A stretch of DNA of 64,000 nt from Streptomyces sp. PTY087I2 (lineage in GTDB: Bacteria; Actinomycetota; Actinomycetes; Streptomycetales; Streptomycetaceae): assembly GCF_001687325.1 (NCBI RefSeq), contig NZ_LZRD01000019.1:241776-305775 (forward strand). The letters run 5' to 3'. Shown piece by piece: positions 42,000-50,476 of the stretch (the first letter of the stretch is position 1; the number at the start of each line of letters is the position of its first letter). Below the pieces are notes generated by a model that was not told the DNA's origin, ran no database searches, and saw nothing but the letters and a program-made list of their open reading frames with translations. The translations under genes were made by a program, and so were the position numbers.

Positions 42000-43348
42000 T
42001 GAGCGTCGCCCGCCAGGTGGTGGTCGAGGCCGACGGCGGCTCCCGGGGCAACCCGGGGCCCGCCGGTTACGGCGCGGTCGTCATCGACCCCGCCACCGGT
42101 GAACCCCTCGCCGAGGCCGCCGAGTACATCGGCGTCGCGACGAACAACGTCGCCGAGTACCGGGGCCTGATCGCCGGTCTGACGGCCGCGAAGGCGCTGT
42201 TCCCGGACGCGGGGGACGCGCTGCGGGTCCACGTCCGGATGGACTCCAAGCTGGTGGTCGAGCAGATGTCGGGCCGCTGGAAGATCAAGCACCCCGACAT
42301 GAAGCCGCTGGCGGCCCGGGCCGCGGCGATCCTGCCGCCGTCCTCGGTGACGTACGAGTGGATCCCGCGCGCGCAGAACAAGCACGCGGACCGGCTCGCC
42401 AACGAGGCGATGGACGCGGGCCGCGACGGCCGCCAGTGGGAGGCGTCCGCGTCGACGGCCGCCCTGGACGCCCCGTCCGCTCGCACGCCGGTCGCCCCGC
42501 CGCCGGCGCAGGGCCCGCCCGGCGACCAGGCCGCGGGCGCGGCCAGGGCCCGCGCGGCGCTGGCGGCGGCTCGCGGTGCGGCTGCCCCGGAGGGGCTTTT
42601 CCCGCTGCCGGAGGCAGCCGTTCCGGAGCCGGTCGCGCCGGATGCAGCCGCGCCGGAGTCGGCCGGTAGCGGTCCCGAGGCCGCCGGTACCCCGCAGACC
42701 GGCTGGGGTTCCGCCCCCGACCTGGGGGCGCCCGCCACGCTCGTCCTGCTCCGGCACGGCGAGACCGCGCTCACGCCCGAGAAGCGGTTCTCCGGCAGCG
42801 GCGGCACCGACCCCGAACTCTCCGCCACCGGCCGCGGCCAGGCCGAGCGGGCCGCCGAGCACTTCGCCGCCCTCGGCACGGTCCAGGAGATCGTCAGCTC
42901 CCCGCTGCGCCGCTGCCGCGAGACCGCAGCCGCCGTCGCCGCCCGCCTCGGCCTGGACGTCCGGATCGACGAGAGCCTGCGCGAGACGGACTTCGGCGCG
43001 TGGGAGGGCCTGACCTTCGGGGAGGTACGGGAGCGGTACGGCGACGACCTCACCGCCTGGCTGGCCTCCCCGGACACCGCCCCGACCGGCGGCGGCGAGA
43101 GCTTCGCCGAGGTGGCCGAGCGGGTCGCCGCCGCCCGGGACCGGCTCGTCGCCCGGTACGCGGGCCGCACGGTCCTGCTGGTCACGCATGTGACGCCGAT
43201 CAAGACGTTCGTCCGGCTGGCCCTGGGAGCCCCGCCCGAGGCGCTGTTCCGGATGGAGCTGTCGGCGGCCTCGATCTCCACCGTCGCGTACTACGGGGAC
43301 GGCAACGCCTCCGTACGCCTGCTCAACGACACCTCGCACCTGCGCTGA
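41999..43348 (+). CDS. Bifunctional RNase H / phosphatase (histidine phosphatase domain)
   Basis: A 449-residue two-domain protein. N-terminal RNase H (residues 8-135): VVVEADGGSRGNPGPAGYGA, NNVAEYRGLIAGL, MDSKLVVEQM and NKHADRLANEA carry the Asp-Glu-Asp-Asp metal site. A Pro/Ala linker follows, then a phosphoglycerate-mutase-like domain (LVLLRHGETALTPEKRFSG, RHG motif; later ETDFGAWEGL and HVTPIKTF). The orthologue in M. tuberculosis, Rv2228c, has RNase H and CobC-like phosphatase activities. ATG overlaps the preceding stop. Confidence 0.9.
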   Translation: MSVARQVVVEADGGSRGNPGPAGYGAVVIDPATGEPLAEAAEYIGVATNNVAEYRGLIAGLTAAKALFPDAGDALRVHVRMDSKLVVEQMSGRWKIKHPDMKPLAARAAAILPPSSVTYEWIPRAQNKHADRLANEAMDAGRDGRQWEASASTAALDAPSARTPVAPPPAQGPPGDQAAGAARARAALAAARGAAAPEGLFPLPEAAVPEPVAPDAAAPESAGSGPEAAGTPQTGWGSAPDLGAPATLVLLRHGETALTPEKRFSGSGGTDPELSATGRGQAERAAEHFAALGTVQEIVSSPLRRCRETAAAVAARLGLDVRIDESLRETDFGAWEGLTFGEVRERYGDDLTAWLASPDTAPTGGGESFAEVAERVAAARDRLVARYAGRTVLLVTHVTPIKTFVRLALGAPPEALFRMELSAASISTVAYYGDGNASVRLLNDTSHLR

Positions 43349-43364
43349 CGTCGGGCCCCGGCGA

Positions 43365-44012
43365 CTACGGGGCGAGCGCCGCCGCCTCGGCCGCCAGGCG
43401 GGCCACCCGGTCCCAGTCCTTCGCCGCCACCGCGTCGCCGGGGACCATCCAACTGCCGCCCACGCAGCCGACGTTGGGCAGGGCGAGGTAGGAGGGCGCG
43501 GAGGCGAGGGAGATACCGCCGGTCGGGCAGAAGCGGGCTTGGGGGAGCGGTGCGGACAGGGCCTTGAGATAGGCCGTGCCGCCCGCCGCCTCGGCCGGGA
43601 AGAACTTCATCTCCCGCACCCCGCGCTCCAGCAGGGCCACCACCTCGGAGGTGGTCGAGACACCCGGCAGGAACGGCAGCCCGGACGCCCGCATCGCCTC
43701 CAGCAACGCGTCCGTCCACCCCGGGCTGACCAGGAACCGGGCCCCGGCGGCCACCGTCTCCCGGACGTGCTCCGGCGAGATCACCGTGCCCGCGCCGACC
43801 ACCGCGCCCGGGACCTCGGCGGCCATGGCCCGGATCGACTCCAGTGCGGCGGGCGTCCGCAGCGTCACCTCGATCGCCGGGAGCCCGCCCGCCACCAGCG
43901 CCCGCGCCAGCGGCACCGCGTCGGCGGCGTCGTGCAGGACGACGACGGGGACGACGGGCGCGAGATCGAGCACGGAGGCGGCGGGCGCGGCGGGCGGCAC
44001 GGAGGAGGTCAT
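43365..44012 (-). CDS. eda: KHG/KDPG aldolase
   Basis: A 215-residue class I aldolase that splits 2-keto-3-deoxy-6-phosphogluconate or 4-hydroxy-2-oxoglutarate. IEVTLRTPAALESIRAMA, GAGTVISPEHV, and the Schiff-base Lys in EMKFFPAE are all present, with FCPTGGIS binding phosphate. ATG at 44012 chosen. Monocistronic, ending 17 bp from the convergent RNase H gene. Overlapping inverted repeats upstream may bind an IclR-type regulator. Confidence 0.9.
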   Translation of the reverse strand: MTSSVPPAAPAASVLDLAPVVPVVVLHDAADAVPLARALVAGGLPAIEVTLRTPAALESIRAMAAEVPGAVVGAGTVISPEHVRETVAAGARFLVSPGWTDALLEAMRASGLPFLPGVSTTSEVVALLERGVREMKFFPAEAAGGTAYLKALSAPLPQARFCPTGGISLASAPSYLALPNVGCVGGSWMVPGDAVAAKDWDRVARLAAEAAALAP

Positions 44013-44044
44013 GAGGCCATCCTGCCGCGCCGCCATCAATATCT

Positions 44045-44069
44045 GCAACGAGCGTTGCGTCTTGTGCAA
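44045..44069. promoter_or_regulatory. Overlapping inverted repeats before KDPG aldolase gene
   Basis: GCAAC-GAGC-GTTGC (44045-44058) overlaps TTGC-N7-GCAA (44055-44069). Such TTGC/GCAA repeats resemble operators of IclR- or GntR-type sugar-acid regulators. Confidence 0.35.
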
Positions 44070-44095
44070 TGGACGTACGCTCGCGCGCGGTCCGC

Positions 44096-44896
44096 TCAGT
44101 GGATCTCCGTCACCACCACGTCCAGCGACCACGGCCGCCCGGCCCGCGCGGGGGCCTCGGCCTCCACGACGTAACCGAGGTCCCGCAACGCCTCCACCAG
44201 CTGCGCCGGGCCCTTGGGCCGCGCACCGGCCACCAGCAGGTCCCGCACCAGCCGGCCCTTGGTCGCCTTGTTGAAGTGGCTGACCACGGACCGCTTCTCC
44301 ACCCCGTCCACGATCTGCGAGTGGAGCACCCGCACGCTCGCCGTCCGCGACGCCACCTCGCCCTTCGGCTTCCACGCCGCCGTGTACGCGGAGGACCGCA
44401 GATCCAGGACGAGCCCGTCGCCCGCCGCCTCGGGCAGCACGGCCTCCATCGGGGTGCGCCAGTACGCGCCGAGGGCGCCGAGACCGGGCAGCTTCACCCC
44501 CATCGAGCAGCGGTACGGCGGAATCCGGTCACCGATCCGGACCGCGCCCCACAGCCCCGAGAAGACCAGCAGCGAGGCGGCGGCCCGGCGCCGCGCGGCC
44601 GTCTCCAGCGTGGCCAGGTCGAGGGCGTCGTAGAGCACACCGGTGTACAGCTCCCCGGCCGGGCGGGTCCCGGCGGTGCGCAGCTCGGCGTTCTTGCCGA
44701 CCTCGCCCGCGAGACCCACGCTCAGCCCGAGCACCTCACGGGCCTTCTCCTCGTCCGCCTGGCACAGCTCGACCAGCTCGTCCAGCACCGCCGCACGGGC
44801 CGGGGCGAGCCCCGGCAGCGACAGCGACTCCGGCTTCAGACAGGCCCCGCGCCCCGAGGCGGCCTTTCCTTCGGAGGGCGGCAACAGCACGAGCAC
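44096..44896 (-). CDS. yaaA: YaaA family peroxide stress protein
   Basis: A 266-residue protein. PPSEGKAASGRGACL at the N-terminus, LYTGVLYDALDL, VFSGLWGAVRIGDRIPPYR and LDLRSSAYTAAWKP are typical YaaA segments. In E. coli YaaA lowers free iron during oxidative stress and can bind DNA. GTG start at 44896 with AAGGAG seven bases before. Convergent neighbour none; the next gene upstream is on the other strand. Confidence 0.9.
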   Translation of the reverse strand: MLVLLPPSEGKAASGRGACLKPESLSLPGLAPARAAVLDELVELCQADEEKAREVLGLSVGLAGEVGKNAELRTAGTRPAGELYTGVLYDALDLATLETAARRRAAASLLVFSGLWGAVRIGDRIPPYRCSMGVKLPGLGALGAYWRTPMEAVLPEAAGDGLVLDLRSSAYTAAWKPKGEVASRTASVRVLHSQIVDGVEKRSVVSHFNKATKGRLVRDLLVAGARPKGPAQLVEALRDLGYVVEAEAPARAGRPWSLDVVVTEIH

Positions 44897-45027
44897 GGCG
44901 GTTCTCCTTCGTACGTACGGCGAGCGCGGATCCGGTGGCGTGCGGGCTCGCCGGGTCCTCGGCAAGGGTACGGGGACGGGGCGGGGGTTCCCGTACGGAG
45001 CAGGGGGCGAACCAGGAGCGCCCTCGC

Positions 45028-45093
45028 GAGCCGCCCCGGATGCCGCCCGCGCCTTTGGGGAGTGCCCTGGAGAGCCGCCCCGGATGCCGCCCG
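45028..45093. repeat. 22-bp direct repeat before RNB gene
   Basis: GAGCCGCCCCGGATGCCGCC (plus CG) occurs at 45028-45049 and 45072-45093, with GCCCT-like text before each copy. It lies in the 222-bp gap between the YaaA and RNB genes. Confidence 0.7.
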
Positions 45094-45118
45094 TCCCTTC
45101 CCGGCCTACGCTCGGGCC

Positions 45119-46567
45119 ATGCCCCGCCGCCACCTGCGTATGACCGGCGCAGCCGACTGCTCGCTCGGGGCCGCCCTGCGGGCCCTGCGCACCGAACTCG
45201 ACCTGCCCGGCGCCTTCCCGCCCGACGTGCTCGCGGAGGCGGCGGACGCGGCCCGGTCCCCGGACCTGGCGGACCACCTGGACGCCACCGGCATCCCCTT
45301 CCTCACCATCGACCCGCCCGCCTCCACGGACCTGGACCAGGCGATGCACCTGGAGCGCCGCCGGGACGGGCGCGGCTACCGGGTGTTCTACGCCATCGCG
45401 GACGTCGCCGCGTATCTCCGGCCGGGCGGCGCGCTCGACGCCGAGGCCCACCGCCGGGTCACCACCCTCTACTTCCCCGACGGCCGGATCCCGCTCCACC
45501 CCACCGTCCTCTCCGAGGGCGTCGCCAGCCTCCTCCCCGGCGAGACGCGCCCGGCCGCGCTGTGGCGGATCGACCTGGACGGCGACGGGGTGGCCGTCGC
45601 CACCGACGTACGACGGGCCCTCGTCCGCAGCCGCGCGAAGCTCGACTACGCGGGCGTCCAGCGGCAGATCGACACGGGCACCGCCGAGGAACCTCTCGCC
45701 CTGCTCCGGGACATCGGACGGCTGCGCGCCGAACAGGAAGTGGCCCGGGGCGGCATCTCGCTCGACGTCCCCGAGCAGGAGATCGTCGAGCACGACGGCT
45801 CCTACGGCCTCGCCTACCGAGCCACGCTCCCCGCCGAGGCCTGGAACGCGCAGATCTCACTCCTCACCGGGATGGCCGCCGCCCGTCTCATGGCCGACAC
45901 GGGCACCGGCATCCTGCGCACCCTGCCGCTCGCCCCGGACGGGGCCGTCGCCCGGCTGCGGCGCTCCGCCCACGCCCTGCGCATCGACTGGCCGCACCAC
46001 GTCCCGTACGCCGAGGTCGTCCGCTCCCTCGACCCGGGGAGGAGCAACCACGCGGCATTCCTCCAGGAGTGCACCACCCTGCTGCGCGGCGCGGGCTACA
46101 CCGTCTTCGAGGGCGGCGACCTCCCCGACCCCGCCGTGCACGCCGCCGTCGCCGACCTCTACACGCACTGCACGGCACCGCTGCGCCGCCTGGTCGACCG
46201 GTACGCCTCCGAGCTCTGCCTCGCCGCGGCGGCGGAGAAGGAAGCGCCCGAGTGGGTACGGGAGGCCCTGCCCGCCCTCCCGAAGGAGATGGCCGAGGGG
46301 ACGCGCCGCGCGGGCACCGTGGAGCGGGCCTGCGTCGATCTGGTCGAGGCGGCGCTGCTGGAGGGGCGCGAGGGCGAACTCTTCGACGCGTACGTCGTCG
46401 ATGTCCAGGACCGGGACCCGTCCGTCGGCACGGTCCACCTCCGGGACCCGGCGATCGTCGGCCGGATCGAGGGCGGCACGGCCGCGCTGCCGTTGGGGGA
46501 GCGGCTGCGGGTCCGGCTCACGCGGGCGGGGCCGGCGGCGAGGACGGTGCTGTTCGCTCCGGCGTGA
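45119..46567 (+). CDS. RNB-domain ribonuclease (RNase II/R type)
   Basis: A 482-residue protein made essentially of the RNB catalytic domain. FLTIDPPASTDLDQAMHL supplies the four-Asp metal site; YAIADVAAYL and LPGETRPALWRIDLD follow, and LYTHCTAPLRRLVDRYASEL is the RNB C-terminal signature. It degrades single-stranded RNA 3' to 5'. No clear S1 domain at the end, shorter than classical RNase II. The last 50 bp overlap the convergent membrane-protein gene. Confidence 0.85.
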   Translation: MPRRHLRMTGAADCSLGAALRALRTELDLPGAFPPDVLAEAADAARSPDLADHLDATGIPFLTIDPPASTDLDQAMHLERRRDGRGYRVFYAIADVAAYLRPGGALDAEAHRRVTTLYFPDGRIPLHPTVLSEGVASLLPGETRPAALWRIDLDGDGVAVATDVRRALVRSRAKLDYAGVQRQIDTGTAEEPLALLRDIGRLRAEQEVARGGISLDVPEQEIVEHDGSYGLAYRATLPAEAWNAQISLLTGMAAARLMADTGTGILRTLPLAPDGAVARLRRSAHALRIDWPHHVPYAEVVRSLDPGRSNHAAFLQECTTLLRGAGYTVFEGGDLPDPAVHAAVADLYTHCTAPLRRLVDRYASELCLAAAAEKEAPEWVREALPALPKEMAEGTRRAGTVERACVDLVEAALLEGREGELFDAYVVDVQDRDPSVGTVHLRDPAIVGRIEGGTAALPLGERLRVRLTRAGPAARTVLFAPA

Positions 46568-47519
46568 GCGGGAGCGAGGGCGAGGGCGGAGTCCGAGGCG
46601 CGGCCCGCTCCGGTGCGGCCCGCTCCGGCGTGAGCGAGGCCCTGGGCGGTGCGGTCCGCTCCGGCGTGAGCGGAGGCTTCGCTGCCCGCCCGGGAGCGGT
46701 GAGCGCCGCGACGAGTGCCCGGGGATCGTCCGCGTGGAACCGGAGCGTCCGCGCACTCCCGCGCCGCCCGAGCGGCCGCACGAACTCCACCGGCTCCGCC
46801 AGCTCCACGGTCACCGTCGTCTGGCTCCCCACCGCCAGATCCAGCGTCTCGTCCTCGTCGACCCGGACCAGCCCCCCGTCCGGGAAGCGCCGCTCGACCC
46901 GTGCGGAGGCGATGACGGCGGCGGGCACCCGGAGGTCGAACAACGCCCCGTACCGCAGCCGCAGCGAACCGTCGGCCCCCACGAGATGCGGCCGGGTCAC
47001 CGAGGCGGCGTGCAGGGCGAGGATGATGACGATCCCGTACACGTCCACCACGAGCACGATCGCGTGGACCAGCGGCCAGGGGATCACCAGGGCGAGCACC
47101 ACGGTCTCGATCACGGAGACGAAGAGGAACGCCCACATGATCCCGGTCTGCGGTTCGGTGTACGAGAACGGCCGGGCCCCCTCCGGAATCCGGTGGCGCC
47201 GCCGTACGGCCCACAGCCCGAGGCTGTGCAGCGCCCGGAACTCGTGGACGATCAGCCGTCGCAGGGCGACCGGCACCGCCGCACGCACCACGGCGAGCCC
47301 GGCCTCGCGCCGGGTGTCGCCCGCCCGCCGCCGGGCCGCGTACAAGGGCCACATCACGTACGCCTCCAGCGCGAGCATGCCCACGACCAGCGCCTCGGCC
47401 CCCAGCAGAACGGCGCCGGGGATCCGCACCCCGGCCACCAGGCAGACGACCAGGGCCAGTTCCCCGGGGAGCACCGCCCACATAGCGACCCGCAGGCCCC
47501 TCGCCACCCGTGCCCTCAT
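46518..47519 (-). CDS. Membrane protein with PH-like domain and repetitive tail
   Basis: A 333-residue protein with membrane segments at about 10-32, 36-57, 126-150 and 153-175, then a soluble domain (LRLRYGALFDLRVPAAVIASARV, DEDETLDLAVGSQTTVTVEL) like bacterial PH-type membrane proteins. The last 65 residues repeat LTPERAAP/LTPERTAP and are Pro-rich. Its stop and tail overlap the RNB gene by 50 bp on the opposite strand. It is coupled to the MerR gene (4-bp overlap), which may control it. Confidence 0.65.
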   Translation of the reverse strand: MRARVARGLRVAMWAVLPGELALVVCLVAGVRIPGAVLLGAEALVVGMLALEAYVMWPLYAARRRAGDTRREAGLAVVRAAVPVALRRLIVHEFRALHSLGLWAVRRRHRIPEGARPFSYTEPQTGIMWAFLFVSVIETVVLALVIPWPLVHAIVLVVDVYGIVIILALHAASVTRPHLVGADGSLRLRYGALFDLRVPAAVIASARVERRFPDGGLVRVDEDETLDLAVGSQTTVTVELAEPVEFVRPLGRRGSARTLRFHADDPRALVAALTAPGRAAKPPLTPERTAPPRASLTPERAAPERAAPRTPPSPSLPLTPERTAPSSPPAPPA

Positions 47520-48265
47520 GAGGTCCCCCTCCGCCGCACCCGCTCGGCCAGCTCCTCCATCACCCGGCGCACCACCGCGCGCTGGGCGGGCGGGTAGTCG
47601 TCGAGCAGCACCCGCCCGAACCCCGTCGCCGACGGCTCCCCCTCGGGGATGACCGCCAGGACCTCGTCCGGCACGGCGGCGGCCAGCTCGGCCGCCAGCG
47701 GCGCGATCCGCGGATCGTCCACCCCGGCCCCCTCCAGCTCGTCGAGCCGTTCGTACAGCCTGACCACCCCCGGGTCCTCGGCCAGCGGCCGCAGCGCCGC
47801 GAACACCGCGGCCCCGGCCGGATCGCCCGCCGCGTCCAGCAACGCCAGATGCTCGCGGTCCTTCGCGGCGGCCGGGGACGCGGTGGCGGGCGCGTGCTCC
47901 AGAAGCGCGGCGAGGGCGGGCGAGAGTGGCCCGTCCGCGGTGGGCGGCGCCTCCAGCAGCACGGCCAGCACCTGCCGCCGCTCCTGGATCTCCCGCTCCT
48001 GCCGCGCCAGATCGGCGTCCAGCTCCGCGAGCACCTCACCCAGCTCCCGCCCCGCGTCATCGGCGAGCACGTCCCGCACCTCGTCCAGCGAGAGCCCGAT
48101 CTCCGTCAACCGCCGGATCCGGGCCAGCAGCACGGCATCGCGGACGGTGTACGCCCGATACCCGTTGGCCTGCCGCGCGGGCTCGGGCAGCAGCCCGATG
48201 TGGTGGTAGTGCCGGACGGCCCGGGAAGTGATTCCCACGAGCGCGGCGATCTCTCCGATACGCAT
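47516..48265 (-). CDS. MerR-family transcriptional regulator
   Basis: A 249-residue regulator: RIGEIAALVGITSRAVRHYH-HIGLLPEPARQANGYR is the winged helix-turn-helix, followed by a coiled dimer helix and a large unassigned effector domain. The minus-strand promoter TTGACC (48302-48297) is followed after 20 bp by CTACTG (48276-48271), the long spacer typical of MerR control, and the transcript would begin at or near the ATG. Its stop overlaps the membrane-protein start, so it likely regulates that gene and itself. Confidence 0.85.
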   Translation of the reverse strand: MRIGEIAALVGITSRAVRHYHHIGLLPEPARQANGYRAYTVRDAVLLARIRRLTEIGLSLDEVRDVLADDAGRELGEVLAELDADLARQEREIQERRQVLAVLLEAPPTADGPLSPALAALLEHAPATASPAAAKDREHLALLDAAGDPAGAAVFAALRPLAEDPGVVRLYERLDELEGAGVDDPRIAPLAAELAAAVPDEVLAVIPEGEPSATGFGRVLLDDYPPAQRAVVRRVMEELAERVRRRGTS

Positions 48266-48268
48266 GCG

Positions 48269-48302
48269 GCCAGTAGAAACGTTGCCGCTACGACAAGGTC
48301 AA
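48269..48302 (-). promoter_or_regulatory. MerR-type long-spacer promoter
   Basis: TTGACC and CTACTG hexamers with a 20-bp spacer containing an imperfect dyad (GTTGCCGCTACGACAAG on the plus strand). The -10 lies about five bases before the MerR ATG, implying a leaderless transcript. Confidence 0.45.
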
Positions 48303-48436
48303 GCGGCACGTCCCTTTCCCGCGCTTTCGTCCACGCCGAGCGGTCCTGTGCCACGATCGGAGGAAGAACTCCCATCTCACGGACGGCTGGTCCCCCGATG
48401 TCCCAGTCTGGCGAGCGACCGAGGAAGGAGCGTGAC

Positions 48437-49015
48437 ATGACTGCCATGGCGCACGAGCCGCTCACGCAGGCAGAAGTCCTTCTGGAGGGCTTCCTGGCCC
48501 TGGACACGCCGGAAGGCTTCCGGGCCGAGCTGATCGAGGGGGAGATTGTCGTGACGCCGCCGCCGGACGGGGACCACGAGGACTACATCAGCCTGGTTTT
48601 GAAGCAGGTGCTGAGAAAGTCCCGCACCGACATGGATTTCTCCGGGAACAAGGGCCTGAAGCTCCGCAGCGGCGGTGGCTGCCCGAAGAACCACGCCATC
48701 CCCGATGGCACCTTCGCCCCCACCGAGCGTCGCCTCTTCCGCGGTGCCGACCCCTGGATGCCCTGTGAGGGCGTCGCCCTGGTGGTCGAGGTCACCTCCA
48801 CCAAGCCGCAGGCCGACCGCGAGGCCAAGCGCCGCTGCTACGCGCGCGGAGGCATCCCGCTCTATCTGCTCATCGACCGGGACGACAGCTCGGTGACGCT
48901 GTTCAGCGACCCGGAGCGCGACGACTACCGCCAGCGCCTCACGATCCCGTACGGGAAACCGCTCCCGCTCCCCGAGCCCTTCGCCTTCGACCTGGAGACC
49001 GGCGACTTCGGCTGA
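48437..49015 (+). CDS. Uma2 family (PD-(D/E)XK-like) protein
   Basis: A 192-residue protein. ELIEGEIVVTPPPDGDHED, PDGTFAPTER, GVALVVEVTSTKPQADRE-AKRRCYARGGIPLYLLIDRD matches Uma2, a restriction-endonuclease-like fold whose E-x-K-type active site lies in EVTS and the AKR helix. ATG at 48437 follows GAGGAAGGAG. Uma2 genes are frequent and often solitary in Streptomyces, with no established function. Confidence 0.85.
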   Translation: MTAMAHEPLTQAEVLLEGFLALDTPEGFRAELIEGEIVVTPPPDGDHEDYISLVLKQVLRKSRTDMDFSGNKGLKLRSGGGCPKNHAIPDGTFAPTERRLFRGADPWMPCEGVALVVEVTSTKPQADREAKRRCYARGGIPLYLLIDRDDSSVTLFSDPERDDYRQRLTIPYGKPLPLPEPFAFDLETGDFG

Positions 49016-49020
49016 GGGAC

Positions 49021-49038
49021 ACCGACAGACCTGTCGGT
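49021..49038. promoter_or_regulatory. 18-bp inverted repeat upstream of rnpB
   Basis: ACCGACAG-AC-CTGTCGGT, perfect 8-bp arms with a two-base centre. The spacing is too tight for a hairpin, so an operator is more likely. It ends 12 bp before TAGGAT (49051-49056), the presumed rnpB -10. Confidence 0.5.
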
Positions 49039-49064
49039 CTGTATGCCCGGTAGGATGGCGATCA

Positions 49065-49482
49065 CGGCAGACGAGCCGTGCGGACGGCCGCGTGAGGATC
49101 TCCGGATCCTCCCGAGGAACGTCCGGGCTCCACAGAGCAGGGTGGTGGCTAACGGCCACCCGGGGTGACCCGCGGGACAGTGCCACAGAAAACAGACCGC
49201 CCGGGACTTCGGTCGCGGGTAAGGGTGAAACGGTGGTGTAAGAGACCACCAGCGCCTGAGGTGACTCAGGCGGCTAGGTAAACCCCACCCGGAGCAAGGT
49301 CAAGAGGGGTCGTGCCGGAGACGGGACGGCCCTGCGCGGACGTTCGAGGGCTGCTCGCCCGAGTTCGCGGGTAGACCGCACGAGGCCGGCAGCAATGTCG
49401 GCCCTAGATGGATGGCCGTCTCCCCGGCCGCCGCGAGGCGACCGGGAGACAGAACCCGGCGTACAGCACGACTCGTCTGCCG
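49065..49482 (+). ncRNA. rnpB: RNase P RNA, type A
   Basis: The catalytic RNA of RNase P, which matures the 5' ends of tRNAs. The ends pair perfectly (CGGCAGACGAG with CTCGTCTGCCG, helix P1). Conserved cores are visible: GAGGAACGTCCGGGCTCCAC near the 5' end, CCACAGAAAACAGACCGCC in the middle, and AGAACCCGGCGTACAG near the 3' end. Length about 418 nt is usual for actinobacteria. The TAGGAT box at 49051 and a terminator at 49486 bound the gene. Confidence 0.95.
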
Positions 49483-49485
49483 CAA

Positions 49486-49520
49486 GAGCCCCCGACCGGT
49501 GTTGAGCTGGTCAGGGGCTC
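49486..49520 (+). terminator. rnpB terminator
   Basis: GAGCCCC-C-GACC pairs with GGTC-A-GGGGCTC around a short loop; CGCCTTT follows. Confidence 0.75.
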
Positions 49521-49551
49521 CGCCTTTATGTCCCTGCTTCCTTCGCCGGCA

Positions 49552-50331
49552 TCAGTACTTCGTGTACTTGATCCAGTCGTAGCGGGCCGTCAGCGGCGTG
49601 CCCGGATACGTGAACGGGCCGAGCCAGTCGTCGACCCCGATCCCCGGCCACAGGTTGGTCATGATGCGCATCGGGCGGGTGGGGAGCGGGCCGCGGGAGC
49701 CGTTCTCCTGGTGGACGAGTCTGCCGTCCACGAACCAGTTGATCGTGCCCTGGTTCCACCACTCGATGGCGTAGTCGTGATACCCGGCGGAGGCGTCGAA
49801 CCCGAGGTCGATGACGGTCTCGTGGCCGCCGACCCCGTTGGTGAAGTAGTTGGTCTGCATCTGGGTGGTGTTCTTGCCGAGGATCTCGACGTCGATCTCG
49901 TCCCAGGGCTGACCGTCGCTCGGCCCGGTGTAGGTGAAGAACCCGGTGACTACGCCCTCGCGCTTGACCGCCTGGAGCCTGGCCTCGAAGCGGCCGTACG
50001 AGTACAGGTCGTTGGTGCGGTACTCACCGGAGGCGTAGGGCTTGCCCGAGCAGCCGGCCGGGCAGGTCGCGTCGTCGAGGTTCTGGCCCATGACGCCGCC
50101 GTTGAACCAGGTGTGGTCGGCGCGCCAGCCGACGTTGAACATGTCTCCGTTGGACCAGCCGTCGGCCTTGCTCCAGCGGGCGGTGTCGTAGGAGTCGAAG
50201 TTGTCGGTGAAGCTGCCGCCGACGGCGTACGCGGGGCTGGTCATCGGCTGGAAGATCAGCGCCAGGGCGGCCAGCGGAGCCAGCAGCCAGCGAGGTGTGG
50301 GGAACCGACGTGATCTCGTGCGGGAGTGCAT
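49552..50331 (-). CDS. Secreted GH16 endo-beta-glucanase
   Basis: A 259-residue protein with a signal peptide (about 36 residues, basic N-region, ending SPAYA) and one GH16 domain. WDEIDVEILG holds the nucleophile Glu and acid/base Glu of the E-x-D-x-E motif; GRFEARLQAVK, YAIEWWNQGTINWFVDGRLVH and IMTNLWPG complete the laminarinase/lichenase fold. It cleaves beta-glucans outside the cell. Two LacI-type operator-like sites lie in its promoter region. Confidence 0.9.
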   Translation of the reverse strand: MHSRTRSRRFPTPRWLLAPLAALALIFQPMTSPAYAVGGSFTDNFDSYDTARWSKADGWSNGDMFNVGWRADHTWFNGGVMGQNLDDATCPAGCSGKPYASGEYRTNDLYSYGRFEARLQAVKREGVVTGFFTYTGPSDGQPWDEIDVEILGKNTTQMQTNYFTNGVGGHETVIDLGFDASAGYHDYAIEWWNQGTINWFVDGRLVHQENGSRGPLPTRPMRIMTNLWPGIGVDDWLGPFTYPGTPLTARYDWIKYTKY

Positions 50332-50356
50332 CTCGGCCTCCTTGTGGGGGAGAAAC

Positions 50357-50370
50357 TGGGAGCGCTTCCA
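50357..50370. promoter_or_regulatory. LacI-type operator (TGGGAGCGCTTCCA)
   Basis: Near-palindrome one base from the CebR-type operator TGGGAGCGCTCCCA described for Streptomyces; 26 bp upstream of the GH16 start. Confidence 0.6.
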
Positions 50371-50424
50371 GAAAGTAGCAGTGGCCTATAGGGGCGACAA
50401 GGGATCGGACAAGGCTGGGTGGTC

Positions 50425-50438
50425 TGGAAGCGCTACCG
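50425..50438. promoter_or_regulatory. LacI-type operator-like site (TGGAAGCGCTACCG)
   Basis: Shares TGGAAGCGCT with the other sites and is imperfect in its right arm. Lies between the mannonate dehydratase stop and the GH16 promoter site. Confidence 0.4.
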
Positions 50439-50476
50439 GAATGCGAGGGTGCGGCTTGCCGTCGGCAGCGGCCTGC

